From CAZDWZ01 sp964509425 (GTDB lineage Bacteria > Bdellovibrionota_C > UBA2361 > SZUA-149 > CAZDWZ01): a stretch of 64,000 nt of DNA. The DNA is taken from contig CAZDWZ010000010.1 of assembly GCA_964509425.1 (NCBI GenBank), forward strand, positions 102,025 to 166,024. The letters run 5' to 3'. A program made the position numbers and the translations under genes. Below the pieces are notes generated by a model. It was not told the origin of the DNA. It saw only the letters and a list, made by a program, of their open reading frames with translations, and ran no database searches. Shown in pieces: positions 44,246 to 53,501 of the stretch; within the stretch, counting starts at the first letter, position 1; every line of letters starts with the position of its first letter.

Positions 44246-44668
44246 GCGAACGCTCTCGCAAGTTCACAACGAGGGTCCCGAAGCGGGTAAATCTTTCTCC
44301 CGTTCATCCGGAACGGTCGCGCGAAAAAGAACAAAGAAGACCGGCATGGACTTCATCGAGGTCTCCTCGGCGAATGGACATGTCTCTTTCGGTATTCCGG
44401 AGAATGCTGCGCTTTCCTAGCAATCCCCGAGGATTGAGCGAATTTTTGTAAGCATTTGAATTCGACGGGAACCAGCGGAAATCTCCGCAAAAACCCATTC
44501 CCCACTCCCCCCACCACAGCGAGGCTTTCTCGAACCTAGCAGGCGTCAAGCACTTCTCCAGCAAGCTCTGGATTCTCCATTCAAGCTTCATAATGAAACC
44601 GAGATTCGTTCGGGCACACGAGTCAGGTGAATACGAACCAAAGCTTGTTTGATCTTTTAGGTTGTAAA
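44246..44668. other. Gene-free spacer
   Basis: About 420 bases after parB with no gene I can support and no strong hairpin. Contains the promoter region for the gene at 44669. Confidence 0.35.
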
Positions 44669-47600
44669 ATGAAAACGGAACTTCTCAGGTTATTTTTTGT
44701 CCTCGGAATGATCACGGCGTTTCTCTTCTCGGAGAAGAACGTGGCCGCTCAGGTATCAATCGACGCCGGCTGGAACAAAGCCAATCGAGCGAGCTTCGGG
44801 GATGAGTTTCGAGCGGTGGCGGCGCTCCCGAACGGGAAGGTCTACGGGGTTGGATATGCCTTTCAGCCCCATTTTTCGGGCGCCACAGCCTACAGCAAAA
44901 ACAGCTACATCGCGCGCGTGAATTCGGACGGAACGCTTGACACCGCATTTAACGGAAACGGAATTCTCTTCGTCGACATGGGGCGAAATACCGCAGCCGG
45001 GATTAGCTACGACGACGAGCCGACCGCCGTTGTCGTGCAAGCAGACGGCAAAGTGCTCGTGAGCGGCGTCGTCCAGTATCCGGCAAATGCGGGCGGACTA
45101 GACACCTACCTCTTTCGAGTGAATCCGAACGGGAGCTTCGATTCGGCATTTGGCGCGGGTGGGCAGGGCGTGGTGGACCTCGGATCTGGTCAGGACGACC
45201 GGCCAAACACCGTGCTTCTTCAATCAGACGGGAAAGTTGTCATCGCCGGATACCGCAAGTCGAACGCCGCGGTGGGCGTGCGGAAGGACATGCTCGTCGC
45301 CCGGCTTCTCTCAAACGGAGCCTTCGACACGGCGTTTGGCGGAAGCGGGCTCGTCGTCGCCGACGCAGGTCAGGGTCAAGACGATGAGGCCTATGATGCG
45401 GCGATTCGATCTGATGGCCGGATCCTTCTCGCCGGTTCGGCGATGCGCCGGATAACCCCAACATCGGCCGGATTCGCGCGGAACACCGCCCTTGTTCAGT
45501 TCCTTTCAAACGGCGCGCTGGATACTTCCTTCAACGGCTCGGGCGGATCGATCGTCGATTTGGCAAAAGACCCGGGGAACCAGCAGAACTACGACGACGA
45601 AGCGACGTCCGTCGCCATCAGACCGGACGGAAAGATCATCATCGGCGGGTATGGACGCTACCGCATGTTCGGCTCGACCGGATTTAATACGAACTCTCTG
45701 TTTGCTCGATATCTCGCGAACGGCACTCTCGACACCTCGTTTGGAACGGGAGGTTCAACCGTCCTCGATTTCGGTTTCGAGTCCGTCGGGGGCAGCTACG
45801 ACGACCGCGCCATCGACGTCGCCGCACTCGCTGACGGAAAAACCATCGCCACGGGCTGGCTCATTCAGCGCCAAGCGCCGGGGTCGAACGCATTCGGGAC
45901 GAACCTGTATGTCACCCGCTTGCTCGACAACGGCTCGACCGACGGCACGTTCGGCTCGGGAGGGACCACCCTTTTGGAGCTGGCGAAAAACGCTGGAACT
46001 GGCTTTCGGCCGGACGCCGAACCCTCTTCCGTCTCGGTTCTTCCCGACGGCCGCATTGTCGTTGGCGGATACGCCTATCAGTCTGTCCCGACGCCGGGAT
46101 CGGGAAACAGCGACAACAGTCTGCTCACGCGGTTCTCGGCCAACGGTCTCCAGGACTCTACTTTCGTGTCTCGGGTGTTTCCATACCACTGCGATGACGG
46201 GCTCGATAACGACGGCGATGGGCTGGTCGACCTCGGAGATCCAGGCTGCAAATCCACCACCGACGTGAATGAAACCAACGGGAGCTCGCCTTTCGTCTCG
46301 TCCCCGGCGTTCATCAAGTGGAACACGTATCTCAAGCAGTGGAACTTCCTTGAGCTCGTCTCGAACGGACCGAACTCCATGACGGTGGGAATCGAGATAT
46401 ACAACGCGCGGAGCGAGCGGATGATCTCCGAGAGCATCGTCCTTCGCCCGGAAACGGAGTTTGATTTTGACTTAAACGACGCGATCCGACGCGCCTGCTC
46501 GAGCGTGAATCCAGCCTCCTGCAGCGGCTTTGCCGACGTGGATGGGAGCGGCGTGATAGACAGCTTCGGGGTTATCGTTCTCCGCTTCCTCGCCCCGACG
46601 GGCACAAATCTCGTCGGCAGGATGAGTAACTACCGCCCGGACGCCGGAACGGATTCATTCTCCTTCGCCTTCCCGAGGGAGCTCCGACCTCCGACGAAGG
46701 GACGGACGTATGCGGTTGCCAACACCTACGACCCGCAGAATCTCGGGTATCTCGTCCCGAATTTCGGAGAGATCATTCATATTGGGAACTCGGAGACCAT
46801 TGCCTCGGGCGGGACCCCGACTCCCGGCCGCTACACCGTAAACATCTTCGACCAAGCTGGGAAAACCATCTTGACCCAGCGAATTCCGGCACAAAATGCC
46901 CAGCCGCTTTCGGCACTCGGCGAGATCGATTTCGAGGCGGGGCATCAAATCGTCAATCCTTCAACCGGAGGAGTCGTTGAGTCGGTCTACCTCGTCGAAG
47001 TCATCCCGGATGATCCAAACGCCGAGTATCTCTTCTCGGTCGCGCGCTACAGCTCGAATGCTCCGGCGGGAGTCGCTCCAAGCACCTATAACTACGCGCT
47101 TGCCATTCCCGGCCGCGCTGGTGCGGCGTCGACGCTCTACGCACCGCTCACCAACGAGACCTATGCCTGCGGCACGTCGACGAACTGGGTGGAGGTCGCA
47201 AACGTGAGCTCATCCGCTCAGACCGCGTCGATTCGCTTTAGAAACTCCCGCGGCGAGATCGTCGGCCGCGCGGAAGGCAACAACGCGACCTTTAGCCCCA
47301 AGAGCCAGATCCACTTTAACGGGAGCGGGTTTCTTGCGGCGGGAGATATCGGCTCGGTTGAAATCGTGGGCGGCGCGCCGGGGAGCTTCGTCGTCCAAAG
47401 CATGGTGTATGTCCGCGCCTGCAACGAAAATCGCGTCGACACCGCGTATGTCTCCCTCGGTCGAGTGGCCGGACGGCAGATTCAAGCGGGGACGGTAAAT
47501 ACCTTCCTCGGCATGAGGAACTTCCTCCGCACTTGGTCGACATCAACCGCGAATATTTCAATTGATGTGAACCTGAAGTCCTTTACGAATGCAACGTTTC

Positions 47601-47809
47601 AGACCAGCCACTCGCTCCCGGCGATGGGGGCAAACAACCTCCTCGTGAACGATGCGCAGGGACTGAACTTTCCCGCCGATCAGTACGGCTCGGCGAAGCT
47701 CTCCGGCCCTGCGGCAAACCGCTTCCTCGGAGAGATCTTCCGCGTCCGCACCGAGATGCGCGGCGGGAGACCTCGAGTTGATTTCGTGCTCACTTCAGAA
47801 ATCGGGTAG
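44669..47809 (+). CDS. Secreted delta-60-repeat surface protein
   Basis: A 1046-residue exported protein. Signal peptide MKTELLRLFFVLGMITAFLF...VAAQ. About 30-500 consists of repeats of the delta-60 type: a DGTLDTAFNGNG-like strand, then DDEPTAVVVQADGKVLVSG, repeated seven or so times (DTAFGGSG, DTSFNGSG, DTSFGTGG, and so on), which form a propeller. Around residue 520 is a calcium-type DDGLDNDGDGLVDLGDPGC segment, followed by a large beta-rich C-terminal region. Likely a cell-surface or released protein. The start follows the signal peptide; an upstream GTG is less likely. Confidence 0.88.
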   Translation: MKTELLRLFFVLGMITAFLFSEKNVAAQVSIDAGWNKANRASFGDEFRAVAALPNGKVYGVGYAFQPHFSGATAYSKNSYIARVNSDGTLDTAFNGNGILFVDMGRNTAAGISYDDEPTAVVVQADGKVLVSGVVQYPANAGGLDTYLFRVNPNGSFDSAFGAGGQGVVDLGSGQDDRPNTVLLQSDGKVVIAGYRKSNAAVGVRKDMLVARLLSNGAFDTAFGGSGLVVADAGQGQDDEAYDAAIRSDGRILLAGSAMRRITPTSAGFARNTALVQFLSNGALDTSFNGSGGSIVDLAKDPGNQQNYDDEATSVAIRPDGKIIIGGYGRYRMFGSTGFNTNSLFARYLANGTLDTSFGTGGSTVLDFGFESVGGSYDDRAIDVAALADGKTIATGWLIQRQAPGSNAFGTNLYVTRLLDNGSTDGTFGSGGTTLLELAKNAGTGFRPDAEPSSVSVLPDGRIVVGGYAYQSVPTPGSGNSDNSLLTRFSANGLQDSTFVSRVFPYHCDDGLDNDGDGLVDLGDPGCKSTTDVNETNGSSPFVSSPAFIKWNTYLKQWNFLELVSNGPNSMTVGIEIYNARSERMISESIVLRPETEFDFDLNDAIRRACSSVNPASCSGFADVDGSGVIDSFGVIVLRFLAPTGTNLVGRMSNYRPDAGTDSFSFAFPRELRPPTKGRTYAVANTYDPQNLGYLVPNFGEIIHIGNSETIASGGTPTPGRYTVNIFDQAGKTILTQRIPAQNAQPLSALGEIDFEAGHQIVNPSTGGVVESVYLVEVIPDDPNAEYLFSVARYSSNAPAGVAPSTYNYALAIPGRAGAASTLYAPLTNETYACGTSTNWVEVANVSSSAQTASIRFRNSRGEIVGRAEGNNATFSPKSQIHFNGSGFLAAGDIGSVEIVGGAPGSFVVQSMVYVRACNENRVDTAYVSLGRVAGRQIQAGTVNTFLGMRNFLRTWSTSTANISIDVNLKSFTNATFQTSHSLPAMGANNLLVNDAQGLNFPADQYGSAKLSGPAANRFLGEIFRVRTEMRGGRPRVDFVLTSEIG

Positions 47810-48090
47810 CGCCCAGCGGGCCCGAGCCCAAACCGGAGCGGAGAGGCGGCGTTTTCCTCACGCCTCTTCGCCCGGCGCGGATCCACGGGAGCAGATTTCC
47901 GTTTGGCCGCGGATGTTCGGAACGTGGGACAGACACGCTGTATTAGGCGGCTCCGACTTTTCCTCACGCGCCGCTTACGCCTCTTGCTGAACGCCCCTTT
48001 TGCCTGTGTTTCCCCGCTATAATTAATTCGCTCACGAGGAATTGTGACTCAGAGATTCCCAAGGTTCTTTATCCACGGAGTTGCGCAAGA
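47810..48090. other. Spacer before the 48091 gene
   Basis: About 280 bases, no supported gene. TTTATCCACGG at 48068 is one base off a DnaA box and is not called. Confidence 0.3.
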
Positions 48091-48621
48091 GTGAAGAACT
48101 TCATTTGCTGGCTCGCTTTGTTCGTCGGAAGCTTATTGACCGTACTCGCGGTCCTCTATTTGATGGTCGGCGGGAAGTACTCCGAGATCATCTTCGCGAT
48201 CGTCTTGGTTTTCGACTGGCTCCTCGTCAATATCGCCAGCCTCGACATCCCGGGCCAGCGGCATCGGGCTATGGAATCCCGTTGGCTTAAATGGCAAGTG
48301 AGTCACCTCGAAAACATCGACCATCGGCAGAAGGGGCGAATCGGCGAGCTGGAAGACAGGCTCCGGCGCGCGACGGAGGAGCAGAACGAAGGCGATCGCG
48401 AGCGGGTGCGACTCATGGCCCAGCTCGAGATGTTGCAGATTTCGGCCCGCTGCGAACGGATCAGAGTGCTAAGAACTCTCGGGAGAGAGAGCGCTCCGGG
48501 AGGACTGGAGTTGGAAGATCTCTCCGACTTCGCTCTCGTCCGGCTGTTCAACGCGACGATTCGGCACCATGCTGAACTCTCCGCTGTCTGGGAGAGACAG
48601 CGGGTCGATCACTCGAACTGA
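48091..48621 (+). CDS. Small membrane protein with coiled coil, cassette type
   Basis: A 176-residue protein starting at GTG (MKNFICWLALFVGSLLTVLA). Two N-terminal hydrophobic segments (to about residue 50) are followed by a charged helical domain with a coiled-coil stretch (RIGELEDRLRRATEEQNEGD). Not recognised. G/C-ending codons dominate. It is followed by a stable hairpin (48632-48663). Single gene; no neighbours on the same strand nearby. Confidence 0.65.
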   Translation: MKNFICWLALFVGSLLTVLAVLYLMVGGKYSEIIFAIVLVFDWLLVNIASLDIPGQRHRAMESRWLKWQVSHLENIDHRQKGRIGELEDRLRRATEEQNEGDRERVRLMAQLEMLQISARCERIRVLRTLGRESAPGGLELEDLSDFALVRLFNATIRHHAELSAVWERQRVDHSN

Positions 48622-48631
48622 GGTTGTCAGC

Positions 48632-48663
48632 TTCCGGGAGCGCCGTGAAAAGGCCTCCCGGAA
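48632..48663 (+). terminator. Hairpin after the 48091 gene
   Basis: TTCCGGGAG and CTCCCGGAA form a 9-bp stem ten bases beyond the stop codon. Confidence 0.65.
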
Positions 48664-48715
48664 AACCTCACGTTCCTCGTCGAGCGGCTTTTGTTCTCCC
48701 GACTACTTAGCCCTT

Positions 48716-48995
48716 CCTCTGTGCCCCTGTGGTGAAAACAGGATGGCGAGTCACCGCGTCGTAACGACCTGGTTAGCGACGCCTACTTTGACCACAGAGG
48801 CACAGGGGCACAGAGATCGCTTCGAATAGGAACGGGGTTAATAGGAACGGGGTTCATCCTGAGCGGGGTTAATAGGAACGGGGTTCATCCTGAGCGGTCA
48901 CAGCGGTTTTCACCTCTGCGTCCTTCGCGTCCTCTGCGGTTGCTATTTGAAGTGATTCTCTAATGTTAAATGCAACCGCAGAGGACACAGAGCGG
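48716..48995. repeat. CACAGAG-type elements plus GGAACGGGGTTCAT copies
   Basis: A subtype A pair (48716-48734 and 48787-48815) and a subtype B pair (48912-48942 and 48972-48995) enclose four short copies of GGAACGGGGTTMAT at 48829-48893. Bases 48996-49319 hold no gene I can support. Confidence 0.85.
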
Positions 48996-49319
48996 AGATC
49001 AATCTGTCTGCTGTTCCCGACTGATGTATTCGCAACGCTTGTCTCCGCTAGCCTTTGAGGCGAGTATCCGGGCGGCCTGCCGAATGCTCTTTTTATTTCC
49101 CGAGTTGTTTGCTGCTGTATCTTTTGGTATTCATACTCCCCCTCGAGTAGATGCTTTCGGCGACTTTTCACAAAGGAGACGTCCTCGCCGTCTTCTTTTT
49201 CGGTAGGTCGCTCCGAATCTAAGGATGCTGCTCCCAGAGCCGCAATTGTAGAGGTTTCGGAATCACGACCACCGCTTCTGTCCCCCCTCATCCCCCTGTA
49301 CGTGCACGGAGGTGCAAAC

Positions 49320-49562
49320 ATGAGAGACGTCGAACCCGTCGAAGTCGAACCGCGCGTTGATGAACCCGCGAGCTACGACGACGACAGCCCGCGGCCGCAC
49401 TTTCTTCGGGAACGAAACGGCGGACCGCTCTTCGGGATCATGTGCTGCTGTCTCATCATCCCGGCGATCATCGCGCTGCTGTTCGCTCTGTTCGTCTTCG
49501 CGGTCGTCATGTTCGCCCGCTACCTCAGCCCCGAACCCGCACCCGGGACGGAAACGTGCTGA
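49320..49562 (+). CDS. Small membrane protein, cassette type
   Basis: An 80-residue protein starting MRDVEPVEVEPRVDEP, with GGAGGTG seven bases before the ATG. An acidic N-terminal half is followed by one long hydrophobic segment (FGIMCCCLIIPAIIALLFAL and onward) and a short Pro-rich tail. Single-pass or hairpin membrane protein, unknown role. A long inverted repeat (49577-49631) follows the stop. Confidence 0.65.
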   Translation: MRDVEPVEVEPRVDEPASYDDDSPRPHFLRERNGGPLFGIMCCCLIIPAIIALLFALFVFAVVMFARYLSPEPAPGTETC

Positions 49563-49576
49563 ACAGTGAGCGACGC

Positions 49577-49631
49577 GTGTCCGGTAGGTTCTCCCAAGAA
49601 CATCGCCCCTCGGGCGAACCTACCGGCACAC
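49577..49631 (+). terminator. Hairpin after the 49320 gene
   Basis: GTGTCCGGTAGGTTC pairs with GAACCTACCGGCACAC (one bulged base), with CGCCCCTCGGGCG able to pair inside. Confidence 0.7.
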
Positions 49632-49656
49632 TTGAAACCCATCCATTCATTCTCCG

Positions 49657-49853
49657 CGCAATCTCTGTGCCGCCGTGCCTCTGTGATTGAAGTAGGCATC
49701 GCCTACCAGGTCGTGACGACGCGGTGACTCGGATTCCTTTTCTCACCACAGAGACACGGCGGCACACAGACAAGAGACAAGAGACAAGAGACAAGAGACA
49801 AGAGACACAGAGAGACAGCGGCACAGAGACACAGAGACACAGAGACACAGAGC
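49657..49853. repeat. CACAGAG-type element grown into a short tandem repeat
   Basis: Left arm CTCTGTGCCGCCGTGCCTCT (49664) and right arm CACCACAGAGACACGGCGGC (49744-49767) are followed by about five ACAAGAG units, then several ACACAGAG units (49768-49853). The arm seems to have expanded by slippage. Confidence 0.85.
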
Positions 49854-50085
49854 TTGGATGGAGGCGGTCATGCTTCACAAAAGTCTTCGCAATCTCTCAG
49901 TAACGCCGCAGCGCCCATGCAGGTAATCCGAAGGAAATCTGCCTGTAACCTTCGTGACGAAAACGCCGCAGCGCCGAAAAGACTGTGCGGCAGAGCTTCG
50001 GCGTAAGAATTTTTTCGCGAGATGTGATAACCAGTCGTCAAGCCTGGACGAGGGTTCCCGGCCTGATCTCTTACGCGAGGACGAA

Positions 50086-50460
50086 ATGCTCAAGGTTCTG
50101 ATCGTGGCCCCCGATGCGGCGGCCGGGTCGATGATCGCGGCGCGCTTCAACGCGGACGGCCGCCTCCACGCCACATCCGTCGAAGGACTCGAAGCCGGGC
50201 GAGACGCGCTCGCCGCCGGGGACTTCGAGTTCGTGTTCATCGGCGGGTTCTTCGTGATGCCACACGGCTACGACGCGGGTTCGCCGTCGGCGGTCTTCAT
50301 CGACGCCCACGTCCGCGGCAACGTGAAGTTCGGCCGCTACGCGAGCGTGCCGCAGGGCGTCCCGGAGAAGTACACCGGCGACATCCCGGTCCAGACGTAC
50401 CCGATCCCCCGCCGCGAGAACGTGGGGAACGACGTCGAGGACCTCATCGTCGCGGCGTGA
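50086..50460 (+). CDS. Small soluble protein, cassette type
   Basis: A 124-residue protein starting MLKVLIVAPDAAAGSMIAAR, with GCGAGG upstream. The N-terminal strand-helix pattern (VLIVAPDAAAGSMIAARF, DFEFVFIGGFFV) resembles a receiver-like alpha/beta fold, but the phosphoacceptor aspartates are not in place, so it is not called as a response regulator. G/C-rich third positions. A long hairpin (50495-50534) follows. Confidence 0.6.
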   Translation: MLKVLIVAPDAAAGSMIAARFNADGRLHATSVEGLEAGRDALAAGDFEFVFIGGFFVMPHGYDAGSPSAVFIDAHVRGNVKFGRYASVPQGVPEKYTGDIPVQTYPIPRRENVGNDVEDLIVAA

Positions 50461-50494
50461 GTCGCGGCATCCACAGGTGACACCGCAACGTGGT

Positions 50495-50534
50495 CCGGAG
50501 CGTGCTTTCCGAAGGACTCGGAAGGCCGCTCCGG
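50495..50534 (+). terminator. Nested hairpin after the 50086 gene
   Basis: CCGGAGCG pairs with CGCTCCGG, and CTTTCCGA with TCGGAAGG inside. Ends in the spacer 35 bases after the stop. 50535-50778 holds no further gene. Confidence 0.65.
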
Positions 50535-50778
50535 CACGCAACTCAGGGTTTTAAGCGCTCGGGAACCCTGCGCCGGTGGAATGGGAGATCGCACTCTTTG
50601 CGTCTCCCGCCACCGGCCGGTCAGAAGGAACCTCGCGCTTCTCAGCCTCAATCGCTGCCTTTCTCGAAAAAACTCTAGTATCTCCGAGGAGATGCCAATT
50701 TTTTCGGAATTTGCTATGGCTAGACTCCTTAACCGATGCGTTCGAAATCAGACATCGAGAACAAGTTTAGGAGCTCCC

Positions 50779-51735
50779 ATGTTTATTTTAGCCAACCGAC
50801 AAGCCCAGGCCGGAGTGGATAAAGCTATCGCCGTCATCAAGGACGGAGGAAGCGCGCTCGACGCTGTCGAGGAGGCGTTGAAAGCAGCGGAGTCCGATCC
50901 GACTTCCCGTTTCAGCGGCTACGGCGGAGCTCCGGATATGACCGGTGTTCTCACCTGCGATTCCGCAATTATGGACGGGGATACTCGCGAGACCGGAGCC
51001 GTCGGTGCGGTCAGCGGGTATCTTCACGTCATCTCTCTCGCGCGGAAAGTGATGAAAGAGCTTCCGCACGTCATGTTGGTCGGACACGGTGCCGAGCGTT
51101 TTGCCGCCGAGCTCGGAATCAAACAGCAAGATATGCTCTCTCCGGAAGCAAAAATCGGTTTTGAAACCTGGCTCCGGAATCGTGTTTCGAAAGATCACCA
51201 AGAAGTCTGGCCGAATCTCCGGATGCTCGATTACGTCTGGCCTTCCGGAAAGCCGTCCGAAGAAAAGGACACTTCGGTCATTATCGCTCAAGACAAGACC
51301 GGAAAAATCGCGACCGGAACCACGACGTCAGGCTGGTCGTATAAATATCCTGGACGCCTCGGCGACTCCTCGCTTATCGGCGCGGGTCTCTATGCCGATT
51401 CCACCGCCGGAGCCTGCGTGTGCACGCACACTGGAGAGGTCATCATCCGCGGTGTCACCGCCCACACGGTCGTGATGGGAATGAAGCTCGGGAAATCCGT
51501 TGAAGATGCGGCCCGCTATGCGGTCGAAGACATCCAGCGCCTGCGCGGCGGGTATCTCGGTCCGGTCGTCATCCATTCAGCCGACAAACAGGGAAATATC
51601 CAGGTCTATTGCTGCGCGCCGGATGTCGATTACAACGACAACCTCTTTCCGGAGGCGCCCGCCTACTACTACTGGAAAAAGGGTATGAAAGGCGCGGATC
51701 TCCGCGAAGCGATTAAGATCGAAGCGGCGAGCTGA
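50779..51735 (+). CDS. Glycosylasparaginase-family Ntn hydrolase
   Basis: A 318-residue member of the asparaginase-2/isoaspartyl peptidase family. AGGAG precedes the ATG at good distance. The chain is expected to cleave itself before Thr165 in KDTSVIIAQDKTG, equivalent to the HDT nucleophile of glycosylasparaginase. IATGTTTSGWSYKYPGRLGD and IGAGLYADSTAGA match the family's substrate-binding segments. There is no signal peptide, so it is likely cytoplasmic. It may act on asparagine-linked sugars or isoaspartyl peptides; the substrate cannot be told. Confidence 0.9.
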   Translation: MFILANRQAQAGVDKAIAVIKDGGSALDAVEEALKAAESDPTSRFSGYGGAPDMTGVLTCDSAIMDGDTRETGAVGAVSGYLHVISLARKVMKELPHVMLVGHGAERFAAELGIKQQDMLSPEAKIGFETWLRNRVSKDHQEVWPNLRMLDYVWPSGKPSEEKDTSVIIAQDKTGKIATGTTTSGWSYKYPGRLGDSSLIGAGLYADSTAGACVCTHTGEVIIRGVTAHTVVMGMKLGKSVEDAARYAVEDIQRLRGGYLGPVVIHSADKQGNIQVYCCAPDVDYNDNLFPEAPAYYYWKKGMKGADLREAIKIEAAS

Positions 51736-51933
51736 CGGGAGTTTATCCATCTTCGGGTCTCCCGTTCTCCCGGCTTTCAAAGGAAAGTCTTGAAGAGTCG
51801 CGTCAGGTAATGCGATGGTTTGCGACTCAGTAAAAGCTGGCTCTCCTGCGGCTTGGCTTGTGCCGCAGGGAATAAATGCAACTCATTTCTTCCCTGCCGT
51901 GATCCGGTGCGCAAAGTTTTCGGGGTGGTTTTC

Positions 51934-52446
51934 ATGTTTCAGATTCTGGGACCGGAAGGACAGTCACTCGCGGCTTGGCTCCAAGCGCTCTCGAATATCC
52001 TTGTCCTGTTTTTTATTTATTGGCAGCTGAAAGGCTTCCGCGATCAGATGTCACAGGCTGATGAACAGAACCGTGCCGAGCGCGCGTGGCAGTTCATGCA
52101 CTTCTACCAGCAGGAGATTGGAAACACTTCACTCTCAGGCGGAACACCGGCGACGGATCTCAGTGAAGAGCTGTGGGCGCAGTATTTTCAGGTGCGGCTC
52201 CGGGCTTTCTCCTTGCTCAATCAGCTCATTCGCCTCCAGCAGGTCGACGAGCGGATGCTTTACGGCTTTTTGAGCGACGAGTTCCTCGCCTTCACTGAGA
52301 ACACGGTAAAGCGGATCGGTCAGCTTCGATTCATGTCCGAAGTGAGTCCGCGGCTGATGTTTCTCATCGCCACTTGGGGCGGTGAGGAGAAAATTTATGG
52401 ACCTGATACGGGCGGCGTAATTCAGTCTCGAGGAGAAGCGGCATGA
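51934..52446 (+). CDS. Membrane-anchored helical protein, coupled to peroxiredoxin gene
   Basis: A 170-residue protein starting MFQILGPEGQSLAAWLQAL, with GGGGTGG six bases upstream. One hydrophobic segment (LSNILVLFFIYWQL) is followed by a helical soluble domain with conserved-looking aromatic residues (AWQFMHFYQQEIG). Its stop overlaps the start of the peroxiredoxin gene by 4 nt (ATGA). The pattern is reminiscent of DUF4760-like proteins, but I am not sure. Confidence 0.7.
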   Translation: MFQILGPEGQSLAAWLQALSNILVLFFIYWQLKGFRDQMSQADEQNRAERAWQFMHFYQQEIGNTSLSGGTPATDLSEELWAQYFQVRLRAFSLLNQLIRLQQVDERMLYGFLSDEFLAFTENTVKRIGQLRFMSEVSPRLMFLIATWGGEEKIYGPDTGGVIQSRGEAA

Positions 52447-52883
52447 TGGAGGGAAAAGAAGCACCAGATTTTTCACTCGTCGCTTCAAACGGCAACAACA
52501 TCCGTCTCGTGGCTCTTCGCCCCTCGTGGGTGCTGCTCGTGTTTTATCCGGTAAACGGCAGCCCCACCTGCAATCGTCAGCTCGATGATCTGAGCGCGGC
52601 GGGAGAGGATTTGTTTCGGCGGGGAATCCGGGTCTTCGGGGTAAACACCGCGTCTGCGGAAAAGCAAAAGGCCTACTGCGAGCGCAGGCAGCTCACCTTC
52701 CCCATCCTGAGCGATCCGGGCGGGAAGGTCGCGAAGCTCTTTTGCTGCAAATTCCGCCTGTTTTCGTTGAACCGCAGAACGGTCGTGCTGGTGAATCCCG
52801 AAGGGCAGGTCTCATTTTACCGTCGAGGCACACCAAGCCTCTCCGAAATTCTCTCCGCAATACCGGCGTCCTCGGCCGCGTAG
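52443..52883 (+). CDS. Peroxiredoxin of the Bcp/AhpC-TSA type
   Basis: A 146-residue thioredoxin-fold protein. The N-terminal GKEAPDFSLVASNGNNIRL, VLLVFYPVNGSPTCNRQLDD with the peroxidatic Cys43, and FPILSDPGGKVAKLF fit the PrxQ/Bcp group. The usual T-P-G-C is S-P-T-C here, so the active site is slightly altered. A second Cys at 79 may resolve the disulfide. Translation is coupled to the upstream membrane protein, suggesting a membrane-associated redox pair. A short run of GTCGCACCG units (52908-52946) follows. Confidence 0.85.
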   Translation: MMEGKEAPDFSLVASNGNNIRLVALRPSWVLLVFYPVNGSPTCNRQLDDLSAAGEDLFRRGIRVFGVNTASAEKQKAYCERRQLTFPILSDPGGKVAKLFCCKFRLFSLNRRTVVLVNPEGQVSFYRRGTPSLSEILSAIPASSAA

Positions 52884-52907
52884 TCCTCTCGCCTTTCCGG
52901 CCCGGGG

Positions 52908-52946
52908 TCGCACCGGTCGCACCGGTCGCGCCGGTCGCACCGGCTA
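52908..52946. repeat. 9-bp tandem repeat
   Basis: Four units of GTCGCACCG with one variant, just after the peroxiredoxin gene. A simple slippage repeat. Confidence 0.8.
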
Positions 52947-53093
52947 CCGGGCTCTAAGAGAGAAGCTCCCGGGTTCTCTCCGAGAGCGGTCTCTGAATCC
53001 TCTCAAATTCATCCAATCCGGGAATTCCTTGAGGAACGCTTCATATCTCCGACCGCAGAGTAGTTATCCAAGCAGGTTAGGACAGGAGTGTTC

Positions 53094-53495
53094 ATGAACG
53101 TTTTACGGAGCCTTTTTCTTGCGGCAGCGCTTCTCGGAATCACGGCCGCGCAAGCGGAAGCCGAGCCGACCACCAGCGAAGTTCCACCGGCGAATACATT
53201 TTGCCGGAGCGCGGTGGTTTATGGTGAGGGAAAGTATCTTGAATGTTTCGTCATCGTCGGCGAGTCGTTATTTACCTTTACGCCGCAACAAATCACCGAG
53301 TTGGGATGCAAAAAGTACTGCGATCTCGATAGACCCTTTGAGTTCCTAGACTTAGACCTCACATTTGAGCCGACCTACTTTGGATATCTCCCCGACAGTC
53401 TGCCGGGCGCACCAGCTCCCGTTCTTCCCAGCCCAGTTAATCCCAGTCCGGCGAATCCCAGCCCGGTCGCGGTGCCGAGGCACGCTGTTTACTAA
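53094..53495 (+). CDS. Small secreted protein with Pro-rich tail
   Basis: A 133-residue protein with signal peptide (MNVLRSLFLAAALLGITAAQ, cleaved after AEA). The mature part has four cysteines (TFCRSAVV, YLECFVI, LGCKKYCDLD), then a tail of NPSPV/NPSPA repeats. CAGGAG lies before the ATG. It converges with the Fic-type gene, 6 bp between stops. Function unknown. Confidence 0.7.
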   Translation: MNVLRSLFLAAALLGITAAQAEAEPTTSEVPPANTFCRSAVVYGEGKYLECFVIVGESLFTFTPQQITELGCKKYCDLDRPFEFLDLDLTFEPTYFGYLPDSLPGAPAPVLPSPVNPSPANPSPVAVPRHAVY

Positions 53496-53501
53496 GCTGC
53501 C

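Noticed and set aside
350..50460. Integron cassette array
   Set aside because: No integrase gene, no attC-like sites, and the single genes are far apart in both orientations; hairpins are ordinary terminator-like stems.
50086..50460. Response regulator receiver
   Set aside because: The alpha/beta start is receiver-like, but the acidic pocket and phosphoacceptor Asp are not found at the expected places.
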